The translations under genes were made by a program, and so were the position numbers. A model generated the notes under the pieces. It saw nothing but the letters and a program-made list of their open reading frames with translations. It did not search any database and was not told the origin of the DNA. Shown here in pieces: positions 43,346 through 54,969 of a DNA stretch of 64,000 nt (positions are counted from its first letter, which is position 1; each line of letters opens with the position of its first letter). Origin of the DNA: Aegilops tauschii subsp. strangulata. Its lineage: Eukaryota; Streptophyta; Magnoliopsida; Poales; Poaceae. The stretch lies in contig NC_053037.3 of NCBI RefSeq assembly GCF_002575655.3, positions 571,060,880 through 571,124,879 on the forward strand, written 5' to 3'.

Positions 43346-43845
43346 TTTATAAGTTCAGACAAAGTGATTCTTTTTTCTAAAATCCTAAATTTAATACATC
43401 TATGTATCTAATAGAATATTTATTATTTTTTAACCACATCTAGATTTTACAAAATATAATTATCAGTAATATATATGTAATTAAATATTAGACTAATTTT
43501 TTTTCTTCATTAGTTTGAAATGAAACTCTTTCTACACTTAGCATACACTATTACATCATACATGCCAAAATTTGGCATTGTTTCGGCTTCGTTTGCTAAA
43601 GTCATTAAGTATTCAAATTTCAAATACAACTACCTGAAATAATTGACACAATTGGGTTGAAAAATATATTTTAGGTTATCAAATATATATTTAGGCCTTA
43701 TCCAAGAGAATAAAACATATTCCAAACATCATGGTGCTAAGACTCGACCACCAAATTGATGCTTATTGGTTTTCTAATCTTATAAAAAATGCAAACGTAG
43801 TTTAAGAAATAGAAACGTGGCGTGGTGTCATGTTATGACACCTAG
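43346..43845. other. AT-rich spacer, no gene seen
   Basis: The sequence is AT-rich without coding frames or clear repeats. It ends at the cctag duplication of the Gypsy element. Confidence 0.6.
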
Positions 43846-46561
43846 TGTAGCGACCAGACCTCAAATGGTCCGTGCTGCTGTGCACCAGTGTCATCCCTGG
43901 ATCAGTAATGCTGACACGCACAGTACAAATGGAGGATTTATAACAGAGTGGCAATCACACACTTATTACATCGAAAAATCTCCAAAGAGATTAAGTATGA
44001 TAAACATGGATTAAGGCCATCTAATAACGATAACAGCGGAAGACTTGGAAGATAAGTGAGTCCATCAACTCCAGCGGCATCACTGAGTATAAGACCACGA
44101 CCTAAGGCACCTTACTCGTCGTCTGAAAAGTCTGCAACATGAAACGTTGCAGCCCGAAAACGGGTCAGCACATAGAATATGCTGGCAAAGTAACACATAG
44201 AGAGCAATGAACAATAATAATGCTATACTATATACATAAATGGCTGGTGGAAAGCTCTATGGTTACAGTTTTTGCGAAAAGCCAATTTGTCCCTACTTCA
44301 AAGGAATAAATTTTATTTAACTATCATGGTGGTTGTGAAACATTGAGAAGGTACCTCCAACTCAATCCCAATTAAATGTCATCATTAACCCAACAAAATT
44401 AATTATAAGTATCACGGTGATGAGATTCAAATGATAATCCAGGTACTAGATACTCAAGTTGTCCATAACCGGGGACACGGCTAACCATGATTAGTTTGTA
44501 CACTCAGCAGAGGTTTGCGCACTTTTCCCCACAAGACTCGATCGCCTCCGCTTGGTTCTCGCACTGCATGATGTTTGAGAAAGGGATGACCGAGACACAA
44601 CCTTTCAGAAACAATCACTCTCTACTCTGGATGGACCGGTACACCTACTTTCCCCTACATCTGCTAGCCCACCTCTTCAAGAGATCATGTAACCTACTCA
44701 ACTATGCTAGAGCCCATAATAACTTGTGGCTGCACACGGAAGTTTCTAGCATGAATAATCTTATGATCCCTTTGAGCCTGGGTGGCGGACCTTATACAAA
44801 CAGACAACACTGGGTTCTCCAGGTGCATCAATCCACCCAGATGTGAGTTTTAGTGTCCACCTTAAGTTGAACCATTAATAAACATATCACATCTGTCGTG
44901 AATATCACTCAAACCCAAATCCACGTCTACGAGCATAGCATGGCAATAATAAAAGCAACGTAGAAGTAACTCCCAAGGGTTTGATAAGAAAAACAGGTAA
45001 TAGGTACTACCTCAACTACTTCCCAATACCCACAAATTAATTAGATCCTAATCATGCAATGTGTTTGAGGGAAACAGATCTAATGCAGTAAAACTGGGTA
45101 TGAACGAGGTATGATCAAAGTGTTACTTGCCTTGATGATGATCCGCAAAACCTAGCGAGTCGAAGTAACAAGCGGCACACTCCGGGTACTATATCGCAAA
45201 CAAACAAGCATACAATCAGTACTCATCTAATGCATAGGTAAAACTCGAATGAAAGATCCAACCAGAAAGTTCAACTTAAGAACTCCGGTTTGCAAAAAGA
45301 ATCAACTCGAAAGAAGCAACGAAAGTCAAACGGCGAAAGAAAGAAACTTCGTTTGCTAATCTGGATCTAGGTCAAATTTTACTGTTGCAAAAACTTGTTT
45401 GAGTAGGTTAAACGGAAAGAGAATTTCGAGACGAAACTCTAGGCGCTTGAATCGCCTGATTTCGATAAACGAGCGAGAAGTTAAACAGAATCGAAGATTC
45501 GATCAAAAATCGAATCTGAGAAAATAACGAGAAAAATCCGACGAAAAAGAAAAACGGACGAACGGTTAAATAACGGACGTTCGTTAACAGAGAAAAACCG
45601 ACGAACGCGTTCGTTAAAACGAACGGTTCGGTGAACGCTCGCAAAATAATAAAACCGAAAAAAAACCGATCTAGGGTTTTTTTTTTAAAACGAAGGGTTT
45701 TTTTTCAAGAAAACCGGAAAAAAAAACGAGGCGAGGTCTACCTCGTCGGGACAAAGATCCGGCGGGGCTCCCGTGCTCCGGCGAGGGGCGGCGAACGGCG
45801 GCGGGGCTTGGGGGGCGCGGGGGTGCGGGCGAGGTGAGGGGCGGCGGCTCCGGCGAGCGGCGGCGGCGGCGCAAAGCGGCGGCGGCGGCGCGGGATGAGT
45901 GCGGCGGCGGCGGGTGCGACTCCGGCGGCGGCGGTGAGGGGAAAAGAGAGAGGGGGGGTATTTAAGGAGGGAGGGGGGGTCGGAGGCTTGGGGAAGGGGG
46001 CGGCCGGCGGGTGCCGTGCGGGAGAAGGAGAGGCGCGGGGTGGGCCGGCGCTCGGCTGGGCTTCGCCCCAGCGGGCGTCGCACATTTTTTTTTAAGTTCC
46101 GCGGAAAACAATTCGTAGAAAAATAAATAAATATCAGAAAAATATGAAATAAATTTTCCCCGTCTAGTTAGAAATTCTAGAATAGGGTGAACATTTTTTT
46201 AAATCAAAATAAATATTTTGAAAACATGCAATATTTTTAATGCAATAAAAATTGCAAATAAATTCCAAATAATGATTTTAACATTTTTCCTCCAGTATTT
46301 CAATTGTTTTGGAGAAGTCATATTTTCTCCTCTCATTTATTTAAAATGAAATATTTTTCCGGAGAGAAAATAATTAAAACCAAAATCCTCGTCTTATTAT
46401 TTGATAAAAATCAAATATGAAAATTTAAGAAAATCCCCAACTCTCTCCGAGGGTCCTTGAGTTGCTTAGGATTTATCGAGGATTTGTCAAAATGCAATAA
46501 AACATGATATGCAATGATGGTCTATGTATAACATACCAAATTGAAAATTTGGGATGTTACA
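43846..46561 (-). repeat. 3' LTR of the Gypsy element
   Basis: 2,716 bp, closely matching 51992-54702. A very GC-rich segment (45735-46085) next to a TATA-like ttaaatac on the minus strand (about 45958-45966) may be the promoter and transcript start. Open frames on the plus strand through this LTR are antisense and repeat in the other LTR with differences. Confidence 0.93.
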
Positions 46562-46578
46562 AACCTACCCCCCTTAAG
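46562..46578 (-). other. Gypsy polypurine tract
   Basis: Minus-strand cttaaggggggtaggtt lies directly upstream of the 3' LTR. Confidence 0.8.
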
Positions 46579-47986
46579 ATGAATCTCGCCCTCGAGATTC
46601 GGGTTGGCTAGAAAACAGGTGGGAGTGGTCTTTCCGTAGATCTTCCTCTCGCTCCCAGGTGGCTTCATCTTCTGTGTGGTGACTCCATTGAACTTTGCAA
46701 AACTTGATAACCTTGCTGCGGGTAACTCGGCTGGCATACTCGAGAATCTTAACTGGCTTCTCCTCATAAGTCAAATCACTTTCCAACTGAATCGCTTCCA
46801 GTGGCACAGTATCTCTCAGTGGTATCTCAGCCATCTCTGCGTGGCACTTCTTCAACTGCGAAACGTGAAATACATCATGTACTCCAGACAATCCTTCGGG
46901 CAATTCCAGCTTGTAGGCAACTTCTCCCATACGTTCCAACACTCTGTATGGTCCGATAAAACGGGGCGCTAACTTTCCCTTAACTCCAAAGCGCTTCACT
47001 CCTCGAAGTGGTGATACTCGAAGATACACTCTGTCTCCGACTTCATGAACTGTCTCCTTTCGTTTAGAATCAGCATAACTCTTCCGCCTGGACTGGGCTA
47101 CCTTGAGCCTATCGCGAATCAACCTTACTTTCTGTTCAGACTCCTTAATCAAATCTGGTCCAAACAACTGACGGTCTCCAACTTCGTCCCATAACAACGG
47201 TGTTCTACACCTCCTTCCATACAAGGCTTCGAAAGGGGCCATCTTCAAACTGGTTTGATAACTGTTGTTATACGAAAACTCCGCATATGGCAAATTGTCG
47301 TCCCAACTAGATCCATAATCTAGTGCACATGCTCTCAACATGTCCTCCAAAATCTGGTTGACTCTTTCAGTCTGTCCATCTGTCTGTGGGTAGAAAGCTG
47401 TACTAAATTCCAGCCTGGTTCCCAATGTTTCATGAAACTGCTTCCAAAACTTCGAGGTAAATTGGGTTCCTCTGTCTGATACATTGGTCCTCGGAACTCC
47501 ATGCAAACATACGATCCTGGTCATGTATATCTTTGCCAACTTAGCACTGGCGTAAGTGGTCTTCACTGGAATGAAATGAGCCACTTTCGTCAAACGGTCG
47601 ACTACAACCCATATCGAGTCATAGCCTGAACGAGTCCTGGGTAATCCTGTGATAAAATCCATGCCTATTTTATCCCACTTCCATTTGGGTATCGGCAATG
47701 GTTGCAGCAATCCTGCTGGCTTCTGATGCTCTGCCTTCACTCTTTGACATACATCACAAACTGCTACATACTCCGCAATATCCTTCTTCATTCCGGTCCA
47801 CCAGAAAGTATTCTTCAAATCCAAATACATCTTGGTATTCCCTGGGTGAATCGAGTACGGTGAATCATGGACTTCTTGCAAAATCAACTTCCTGATCTCC
47901 GGATCATTTGGCACATATACGCGGTCCTCGAACCATAAGGTATCGTGCTCATCCTCACGAAATCCCTGGGCTTTCCCTTTGCTCAT
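46574..47986 (-). pseudogene. Gypsy integrase with C-terminal chromodomain
   Basis: A 470-codon open stretch. Features are the zinc-binding region (HPGNTKMYLDLKNTFWW, then CDVCQRVKAEHQKP), the catalytic core with D in GMDFITGLPRTRSGYDS, D in VSDRGTQFTSKFW and E in DGQTERVNQILEDM, a GPY/F-type region (KLAPRFIGPYRVLERMG), then HDVFHVSQLKKC. A chromodomain-like tail follows (EKPVKILEYASRV, VIKFCKVQWSHH, EATWEREEDL). Chromodomains steer integration toward marked heterochromatin. The frame itself is intact, but the polyprotein upstream is broken by a one-base insertion near 48010. Confidence 0.93.
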
Positions 47987-48011
47987 CTTCTCCTTTATCT
48001 CTTCAATCTCC

Positions 48012-49729
48012 TTATGTCTTCTGAGCTTCTCTGATCCTTTCCATCAAGGTAGACTGAATCTCCAATGTCGCTAAATAGCCTCTAGGGACTATCTCCAAAC
48101 ATAGCTCGCGAAGGTCCTCGGCTAACTCCTGAGGTAACTCTCCTGTCATGAGGGTGTTGACATGACTCTTGCGGCTCAACGCGTCTGCTACTACGTTAGC
48201 CTTTCCAGGGTGATAATGCAATCTCATATCATAATCTTTAATGAGCTCCAACCATCTCCTCTGTCTGAGATTTAACTCCTTCTGCGTGAAAATATACTTC
48301 AAACTCTTGTGATCCGTGTACACCTCACAATGGTTTCCGATGAGAAAATGTCTCCAGGTTTTCAATGCATGCACCACGGCTGCTAATTACAAATCATGCG
48401 TAGCATAATTCTTCTCATGGGGTTTAAGTTGTCGTGAAGCATACGACACAAGTCTTCCTTCCTGCATAAGTACTGCTCCAAGTCCTCGACGAGAAGCGTC
48501 ACAATAAACTTCATAATCCTTGCGTTGATCTGGCAGAATCAACACTGGTGAGGTAACCAATCGTTTCTTCAGCTCTTGGAAACTAGCTTCACATTCCTCA
48601 GTCCAATTGAATTTGGTGTCCTTCTTCAATAGCTCAGTCATGGGCTTAGCAATCTTTGAGAAATTCTCGATAAATCTCTGATAGTATCCTGCAAGTCCAA
48701 GAAAACTCCGGATTTCTCCAACTGTCGTGGGTGATTCCCAACTTGTCACTGTGTCAACCTTGGCAGGGTCTACTGCTATTCCTTCTCCAGAAATAACATG
48801 TCCAAGGAATCCAACTTCCTTCAGCCAAAACTCACATTTGCTGAACTTGGCATATAATTGATGTTCTCTGAGCTTCTCAAGTACCAATCGTAAATGCTCC
48901 TCATGCTCTTCTTCATCCTTGGAAAAGATTAAAATATCATCAATGAACACCACGACGAACTTATCCAAAAACTCCATAAACACTTTGTTCATCAGGTTCA
49001 TGAAATAGGCAGGTGCGTTAGTCAGACCAAATGACATAACGGTATACTCATCAATCCATATCTGGTGGTAAATGTCGTCTTGGGTATATCCTGCTCTCGA
49101 ATCTTTAACTGATGGTATCCTGATCGTAGATCGATCTTGGAAAATACTTTAGCTCCTTGTAAGCGGTCAAACAAGTCATTGATCATCGGTAGTGGGTACT
49201 TGTTCTTGATGGTTACTTCATTCAATCCTCGGTAATCAACAACCATCCTTAGCGATCCATCTTTCTTCTCCACTAGCAGTACAGGGGATCCCCAAGGTGA
49301 CGAACTTGGGCGAATATAGCCTTTATCCAGTAACTCCTTGATCTGCTACTTAATTTCCTCCAAATCCTTTGCGGGCATCCTGTACGGTCTCTTAGATATT
49401 GGCCCTGTGCCTGGCAAAAGTTCAATCAAAAACTCAATGTCTCTATCTGGTGGCATGCCTGGCAACTCTTCTGGAAATACATCCGGATAATCCTTCACCA
49501 CTGGTACTTCCTCCTGTACAACTCGTGATAAGGAATTCACTTGAGTCCTCTTCGGCATATGCCGGGATACATACTTGATCCTTTTTCCTTCCGGGGTGGT
49601 AAGCAAAATCGTCTTGCTGGCACAATCGATGTTTCCTCCATACAACGATAGCCAATCCATTCCCAAAATCACATCCAAAACCTTGCGATTCCAAAACAAT
49701 GAGGTCTGAGGGGAAAACATGCCTACCAA
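48012..49729 (-). pseudogene. Gypsy protease tail, reverse transcriptase and RNase H
   Basis: In order: the protease end LDVILGMDWLSLYGGNIDC; RT with [54 protein letters not shown] and the active site [13 protein letters not shown]; RNase H with [37 protein letters not shown] and [12 protein letters not shown]. Breaks: a TAG at 49348-49346 after KDLEEIK, a missing base near 49050 between FTTRYGL and the VMSFGL segment, a TAA at 48389-48387 after NYATHDL, and an extra base near 48010. The loss of continuity is too great for a functional enzyme. Confidence 0.93.
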
Positions 49730-50960
49730 TGGCCAATGGTATCTGAAAACATCCTTGGGTGGCCATATACTCTGCTCTTGGCGAGGTTACTAACATAGGG
49801 GTTTTGAGAACTTGGGTGGACATCTTAAACTTATTTACGAATCCCCTTGATATGTATGAATGCGATGCACCAGTATCGAAAAGAACGGTTGCAGTAAATG
49901 ACTTAACCAAAAACTTACCTATTACTGCATCAAGCTGAGGTTCAACCTCCTCCACGCTCACGTGGTTCACATGTCCTTTGTTGAACGGGTTCGGCTTCTT
50001 CCCAGAGCTTCCATTGCCATTTCCATTTTGGGCTTCGGGACAATCAGTAGCATAATGTCCCGTCTTCTGGCACTTGAAACAAGTAATGTGACTTAGATCC
50101 CTCTTGGTTGGGGTAGATGGGTTGGTGCGGTTCTGTCCGTTTTCTCCTCCATTCCCATTACCATTCTTGGAGCCATTATGGTTGTGCGAACTACCTCCTC
50201 CATGGGTATGCTGAAACTGTCCTCCCGGCTTCGGGGTAAATCGTGGCTTCTGCTGGGCTCCAGAATTGTACTTCCCTTGTCCATACTTCCTCTTGCGGTT
50301 TTCAATCTGCTGTTGCTTCCCTTCAATCATGAGAGCTCTATCTACCAGCTCCTGGTAGTTGTTGAAGGTTGCTACCATCAACTGCATACTCAGTTCATCA
50401 TTCAGTCCTTCCAAAAATTTCTCCTGCTTGGCAGCATCTGTAGCAACGTCATCTGGTGCATAACGTGCTAACTTACTGAAATCCTCAACATACTGGCCTA
50501 CGGTGCGTCCTCCTTGGCGTAGGTTACGGAACTCACGCTTCTTCATAGCCATAGCTCCTGCTGAAACATGAGCTATACGGAAAGCTTGCTGAAACTGGTC
50601 CCATGTGACAGTGTCAATAGGGTGCGTGGCTGTGTAATTCTCCCACCATGATGCTGCGGGTCCATCAAGATGATGTGCGGAAAATCGCACTCTTTCCGCA
50701 TCTGTGCATCCTGCAGTGGTCAACTCCCTTCCAACTTTGCGGAGCCAATCATCTGCTACAATCGGCTCGGTGCTACTGGAAAACACCGGCGGATTTAGCC
50801 TTAAGAAACGGGCTAAGTGATCAACAGGTGGTGGTGGCGGTGGGTTGTTGTTGTTGTTGCCTTGGTTCTGCACTAACACTTGCATCAGGGCATTCTGTTG
50901 CTGAATCAACTGGGTGATCTCTGGCGGGAAAACAAATCCGGTGTCGCGTCTTGGAGGCAT
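49443..50960 (-). CDS. Gypsy gag with zinc knuckle and protease active site
   Basis: It starts MPPRRDTGFVFPPEITQLIQ. The retrotransposon gag domain spans residues of about 75-200 (VADDWLRKVGRELTTAGC, AASWWENYTATHP, FRNLRQGGRTVGQYVEDFSK). An Asn/Gly-rich linker with His repeats leads to the CCHC knuckle CFKCQKTGHYATDC. The protease active site follows (VLFDTGASHSYISRGF). True coding sequence continues only to about 49678, where one extra T shifts the frame. The last 80 or so residues of this open frame are out of phase, and the polyprotein resumes in the neighbouring frame. Confidence 0.92.
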   Translation of the reverse strand: MPPRRDTGFVFPPEITQLIQQQNALMQVLVQNQGNNNNNPPPPPPVDHLARFLRLNPPVFSSSTEPIVADDWLRKVGRELTTAGCTDAERVRFSAHHLDGPAASWWENYTATHPIDTVTWDQFQQAFRIAHVSAGAMAMKKREFRNLRQGGRTVGQYVEDFSKLARYAPDDVATDAAKQEKFLEGLNDELSMQLMVATFNNYQELVDRALMIEGKQQQIENRKRKYGQGKYNSGAQQKPRFTPKPGGQFQHTHGGGSSHNHNGSKNGNGNGGENGQNRTNPSTPTKRDLSHITCFKCQKTGHYATDCPEAQNGNGNGSSGKKPNPFNKGHVNHVSVEEVEPQLDAVIGKFLVKSFTATVLFDTGASHSYISRGFVNKFKMSTQVLKTPMLVTSPRAEYMATQGCFQIPLAIGRHVFPSDLIVLESQGFGCDFGNGLAIVVWRKHRLCQQDDFAYHPGRKKDQVCIPAYAEEDSSEFLITSCTGGSTSGEGLSGCISRRVARHATR

Positions 50961-51159
50961 CTGATAGGTTTAGAAAAGATGAGAGTTAAGAATAGAATGA
51001 GGTCTAGAGAGAAAACACTACCCATATGCTCATGAGGCAAATTCAATCAATATCACTCAATCAATTCAAACAAGGCAAAACAATCGATCTAACTAGCGTT
51101 ACAAAGTGCTTGAACTATACTATTAAATGGGGGAAAACTACTACTGATATGGTGGTCTA

Positions 51160-51879
51160 CTAGAAATTCTGATCTGTTGAAGACTCCATGATGTCTGCTC
51201 CAGCTTCATCAACCCAGTCGTCTTCACTTGGTTCCGAGTCGGTGTCGTCGTTGATGATGTAGTTATCCGGACAAGTGCATTCGTCGACTTCTGCTTTTGG
51301 CACTGGATTTCCCACGAATGCTCCAATCTTATTCTCCAGGTCATCAATCTTCCCTACTAGTGCGTTGATTTCCTCCAAATAATCTTCGCGTGTAGCCTTG
51401 AGTTCTTCTTGGAGCTCCTTGATCTTCGTTAATGCCCTCTTCAGTTCTTCCTTGTCCGTGCACATCTGGTTCTCCTGGCGACGAATATGTTGGTTCTGCT
51501 CCTGGATGAAAGCTGCAATTGATCCATCCTTCTTGGTCTTGATCATCTCCCATTGCGCGTCTCGACGTCCACAAATCTGATAAATTGTATCCTTAAGCTC
51601 CTGGTGGTAGACTTCTCCAATGCGTCCCATGGCGATGTGTGCGGCCATGCTCTTCCCTAAACTCCAAGTTGGTGCTTCGAAAACCAATCTTATGGCACTA
51701 AACATCCTTCCTGGAATGATAACTTGAATCTTCCAGCTCTCCTCTTCAGGTAATGTGGCGTTGTAGGTTCCGGTGATGCTTGGTATTCCTATGTTCAAGT
51801 ACTTGGTGACTTCCTTCAAGTGTCGACCAAACGGCGTGTCTTCATCTGGTTGCATGAACTTGTTCCTTGCATTCGCCAT
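51160..51879 (-). CDS. Extra ORF upstream of gag in the Gypsy element
   Basis: 239 codons, open from MANARNKFMQPDEDTPFGRH to the stop. It lies between the 5' LTR and gag, a place normally occupied by untranslated leader. The N-terminal half has a globular look (YLNIGIPSITGTYNATLPEE, SWKIQVIIPGRMF). The centre is a strong coiled coil (EELKRALTKIKELQEELKAT, INALVGKIDDLENKIG). The C-terminus is acidic (DDTDSEPSEDDWVDEAG). No enzyme motif is seen and I do not recognise the family. The frame is intact while pol is broken several times, which may mean chance or independent use. It has the same strand as gag and starts 112 bp inside the LTR. Confidence 0.7.
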   Translation of the reverse strand: MANARNKFMQPDEDTPFGRHLKEVTKYLNIGIPSITGTYNATLPEEESWKIQVIIPGRMFSAIRLVFEAPTWSLGKSMAAHIAMGRIGEVYHQELKDTIYQICGRRDAQWEMIKTKKDGSIAAFIQEQNQHIRRQENQMCTDKEELKRALTKIKELQEELKATREDYLEEINALVGKIDDLENKIGAFVGNPVPKAEVDECTCPDNYIINDDTDSEPSEDDWVDEAGADIMESSTDQNF

Positions 51880-51975
51880 TCCTAAAAGAGTAGAAAGTGG
51901 AGAGGGGTCAGAAATGAGAAGAGAGAAGCTTTTCTAGGGCTTTAGCTTAGTGGTCGTGTCCTACAGTCAGCGTGT

Positions 51976-51987
51976 GCTCTGATACCA
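51976..51987 (-). other. Gypsy primer binding site (tRNA-iMet)
   Basis: Minus-strand tggtatcagagc, an exact match to the tRNA-iMet-complementary core, lies 4 bases from the 5' LTR. Confidence 0.88.
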
Positions 51988-51991
51988 ACTT

Positions 51992-54702
51992 TGTAGCGAC
52001 CAGACCTCAAATGGTCCGTGCTGCTGTGCACCAGTGTCATCCCTGGATCAGTAATGCTGACACGCACAGTACAAATGGAGGATTTATAACAGAGTAGCAA
52101 TCACACACTTATTACATCGAAAAATCTCCAAAGAGATTAAGTATGATAAACATGGCTTAAGGCCATCTAATAACGATAACAGCAGAAGACTTGGAAGATA
52201 AGTGAGTCCATCAACTCCAGCGGCATCACTGAGTATAAGACCACGACCTAAGGCACCTTACTCGTCGTCTGAAAAGTCTGCAACATGAAACGTTGCAGCC
52301 CGAAAACGGGTCAGCACATAGAATATGCTGGCAAAGTAACACATAGAGAGCAATGAACAATAATAATGCTATACTATATACATAAATGGCTGGTGGAAAG
52401 CTCTATGGTTACAGTTTTTGCGAAAAGCCAATTTTTCCCTACTTCAAAGGAATAAATTTTATTTAACTATCATGGTGGTTGTGAAACATTGAGAAGGTAC
52501 CTCCAACTCAATCCCAATTAAATGTCATCATTAACCCAACAAAATTAATTATAAGTATCACGGTGATGAGATTCAAATGATAATCCAGGTACTAGATACT
52601 CAAGTTGTCCATAACCGGGGACACGGCTAACCATGATTAGTTTGTACACTCAGCAGAGGTTTGCGCACTTTTCCCCACAAGACTCGATCGCCTCCGCTTG
52701 ATTCTCGCACTGCATGATGTTTGAGAAACGGATGACCGAGACATAGCCTTTCAGAAACAATCACTCTCTACTCTGGATGGACCGGTACACCTACTTTCCC
52801 CTACATCTGCTAGCCCACCTCTTCAAGAGATCATGTAACCTACTCAACTATGCTAGAGCCCATAATAGCTTGTGGCTGCACACGGAAGTTTCTAGCATGA
52901 ATAATCTTATGATCCCTTTGAGCCTGGGTGGCGGACCTTATACAAACAGACAACACTGGATTCTCCAGGTGCCTCAATCCACCCAGATGTGAGTTTTAGT
53001 TGCCAACTTAAGTTGAACCATTAATAAACATCTCACATCTGTCGTGAATATCACTCAAACCCAAATCCACGTCTACGAGCATAGCATGGCAATAATAAAA
53101 GCAACGTAGAAGTAACTCCCAAGGGTTTGATAAGAAAAACAGGTAATAGGTACTACCTCAACTACTTCCCAATACCCACAAATTAATTAGATCCTAATCA
53201 TGCAATGTGTTTGAGGGAAACAGATCTAATGCAGTAAAACTGGGTATGAACGAGGTATGATCAAAGTGTTATTTGCCTTGCTGATGATCCGCAAAACCTA
53301 GCGAGTCGAAGTAACAAGCGGCACACTCTGGGTACTCTATCACAAACAAACAAGCATACAATCAGTACTCATCTAATGCACAGGTAAAACTCGAATGAAA
53401 GATCCAACCAGAAATTTCAACTTAAGAACTCTGGTTTGCAAAAAGAATCAACTCGAAAGAAGCAACGAAAGTCAAACGGCGAAAGAAAGAAACTTCGTTT
53501 GCTAATCTGGATCTAGGTCAAATTGTACTGTTGCAAAAACTTGTTTGAGTAGGTTAAACGGAAAGAGAATTTCGACACGAAACTCTAGGCGCTTGAATCG
53601 CCTGATTCCTATAAACGAGCGAGAAGTTAAACAGAATCGAAGATTCGATCAGAAATCGAATCTGAGAAAATAACGAGAAAAATCCGACGAAAAAGAAAAA
53701 CGGACGAACGGTTAAATAACGGACGTTCGTTAACAGAGAAAAACCGATGAACGCGTTCGTTAAAAAGAACGGTTCGGTGAACGCTCGTAAAATAATAAAA
53801 CCGAAAAAAACCGATCTAGGGTTTTTATTTAAAACGAAGGGTTTTTTTTAAAGAAAACCGGAAAAAAAACGAGGCGAGGTCTACCTCGTCAGGACAAAGA
53901 TCCGGCGGGGCTCCCGTGCTCCGACGAGGGGCGGCGAATGGCGGCGGAGCTTGGGGGGGCGCGGGGGTGCGGGCGAGGTGAGGGGCGGCGGCTCCGGCGA
54001 GCGGCGGCGCAAAGCGGCGGCGGCGCGGGATGAGTGCGGCGGCGGCGGGTGCGACTCTGGCGGCGGCGGTGAGGGGAAAAGAGAGAGGGGGGGTATTTAA
54101 GGAGGGGGGGTCGGAGGCTTGGGGAAGGGGGCGGCCGGCGGGTGCCGTGCGGGAGAAGGAGAGGCGCGGGGTGGGCCGGCGCTCGGCTGGGCTTCGGCCC
54201 AGCGGGCGTCGCACATTTTTTTTTAAGTTCCGCGGAAAACAATTCGTAGAAAAATAAATAAAAATCAGAAAAATATGAAATAACTTTTCCCCGTCTAGTT
54301 AGAAAATCTAGAATAGGGTGAACATTTTTTTAAATCAAAATAAATATTTTGAAAACATGCAATATTTTTAATGCAATAAAAATTGCAAATAAAATCCAAA
54401 TAAATTCCAAATAATGATTTTAACATTTTCCTCCAGTATTTCAATTGTTTTGGAGAAGTCATATTTTCTCCTCTCGTTTATTTTAAAATGAAATATTTTT
54501 CCGGAGAGAAAATAATTAAAACCAAAATCCTCGTCTTATTATTTGATAAAAATCAAATATGAAAATTTAAGAAAATCCCCAACTCTCTTCGAGGGTCCTT
54601 GAGTTGCTTAGGATTTATCGAGGATTTGTCAAAATGCAATAAAACATGATATGCAATGATGATCTATGTATACATACCAAATTGAAAATTTGGGATGTTA
54701 CA
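51992..54702 (-). repeat. 5' LTR of the Gypsy element
   Basis: 2,711 bp, near-identical to 43846-46561, with small indels in the GC-rich part and scattered substitutions. Confidence 0.93.
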
Positions 54703-54707
54703 CCTAG

Positions 54708-54969
54708 AGGTTGTGTTTAAAATTTAAGAAGATTACACAAAAGTTATCACGTAAACTACTTAGAAACCACACCATCTCGAAGGAAGGATATTAGTGGTTT
54801 CGAGAGGGAATGAACCAACTTTAAGGTAAAATGATGGTCGTCTTTGTCGGTTGACGTTAAAACTTTTTCTATAATTAATATACACCACTAAATCTTTCAT
54901 AGCAAACTTAGATTTTTTTTAATTTGTTTGCTATATTTAAAAAATAAAAAATGTAAAACTTTAGAGCAT
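54708..54969. other. Spacer between Gypsy and Mutator-like elements
   Basis: AT-rich sequence continuing from 43845 on the other side of the Gypsy insertion. No feature is seen. Confidence 0.5.

Larger units (their letters stand above)
43846..54702 (-). mobile_element. Complete Ty3/Gypsy chromovirus-type retrotransposon, coding-defective
   Basis: 10.86 kb with LTRs at 43846-46561 (2,716 bp) and 51992-54702 (2,711 bp), TG...CA ends, and perfect target duplication cctag (43841-43845 and 54703-54707). In minus order it has a tRNA-iMet primer site, an extra ORF, gag, protease, RT, RNase H, integrase with chromodomain, and a purine tract. The LTR start (minus-strand tgtaacatcccaaattttca) and the chromodomain point to the Tekay/Del group of chromoviruses; the family name is not certain. 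Two stops and three frameshifts in pol mean it cannot move on its own. Confidence 0.95.

Noticed and set aside
44487..44846. Plus-strand open frame in the Gypsy LTR
   Set aside because: It is antisense to the element and is broken in the other LTR copy (52777-52992 keeps only part).
45685..46085. Pro/Arg-rich open frames in the GC-rich LTR segment
   Set aside because: Low-complexity GGC/GCC sequence keeps several frames open at once. There is no conserved protein.
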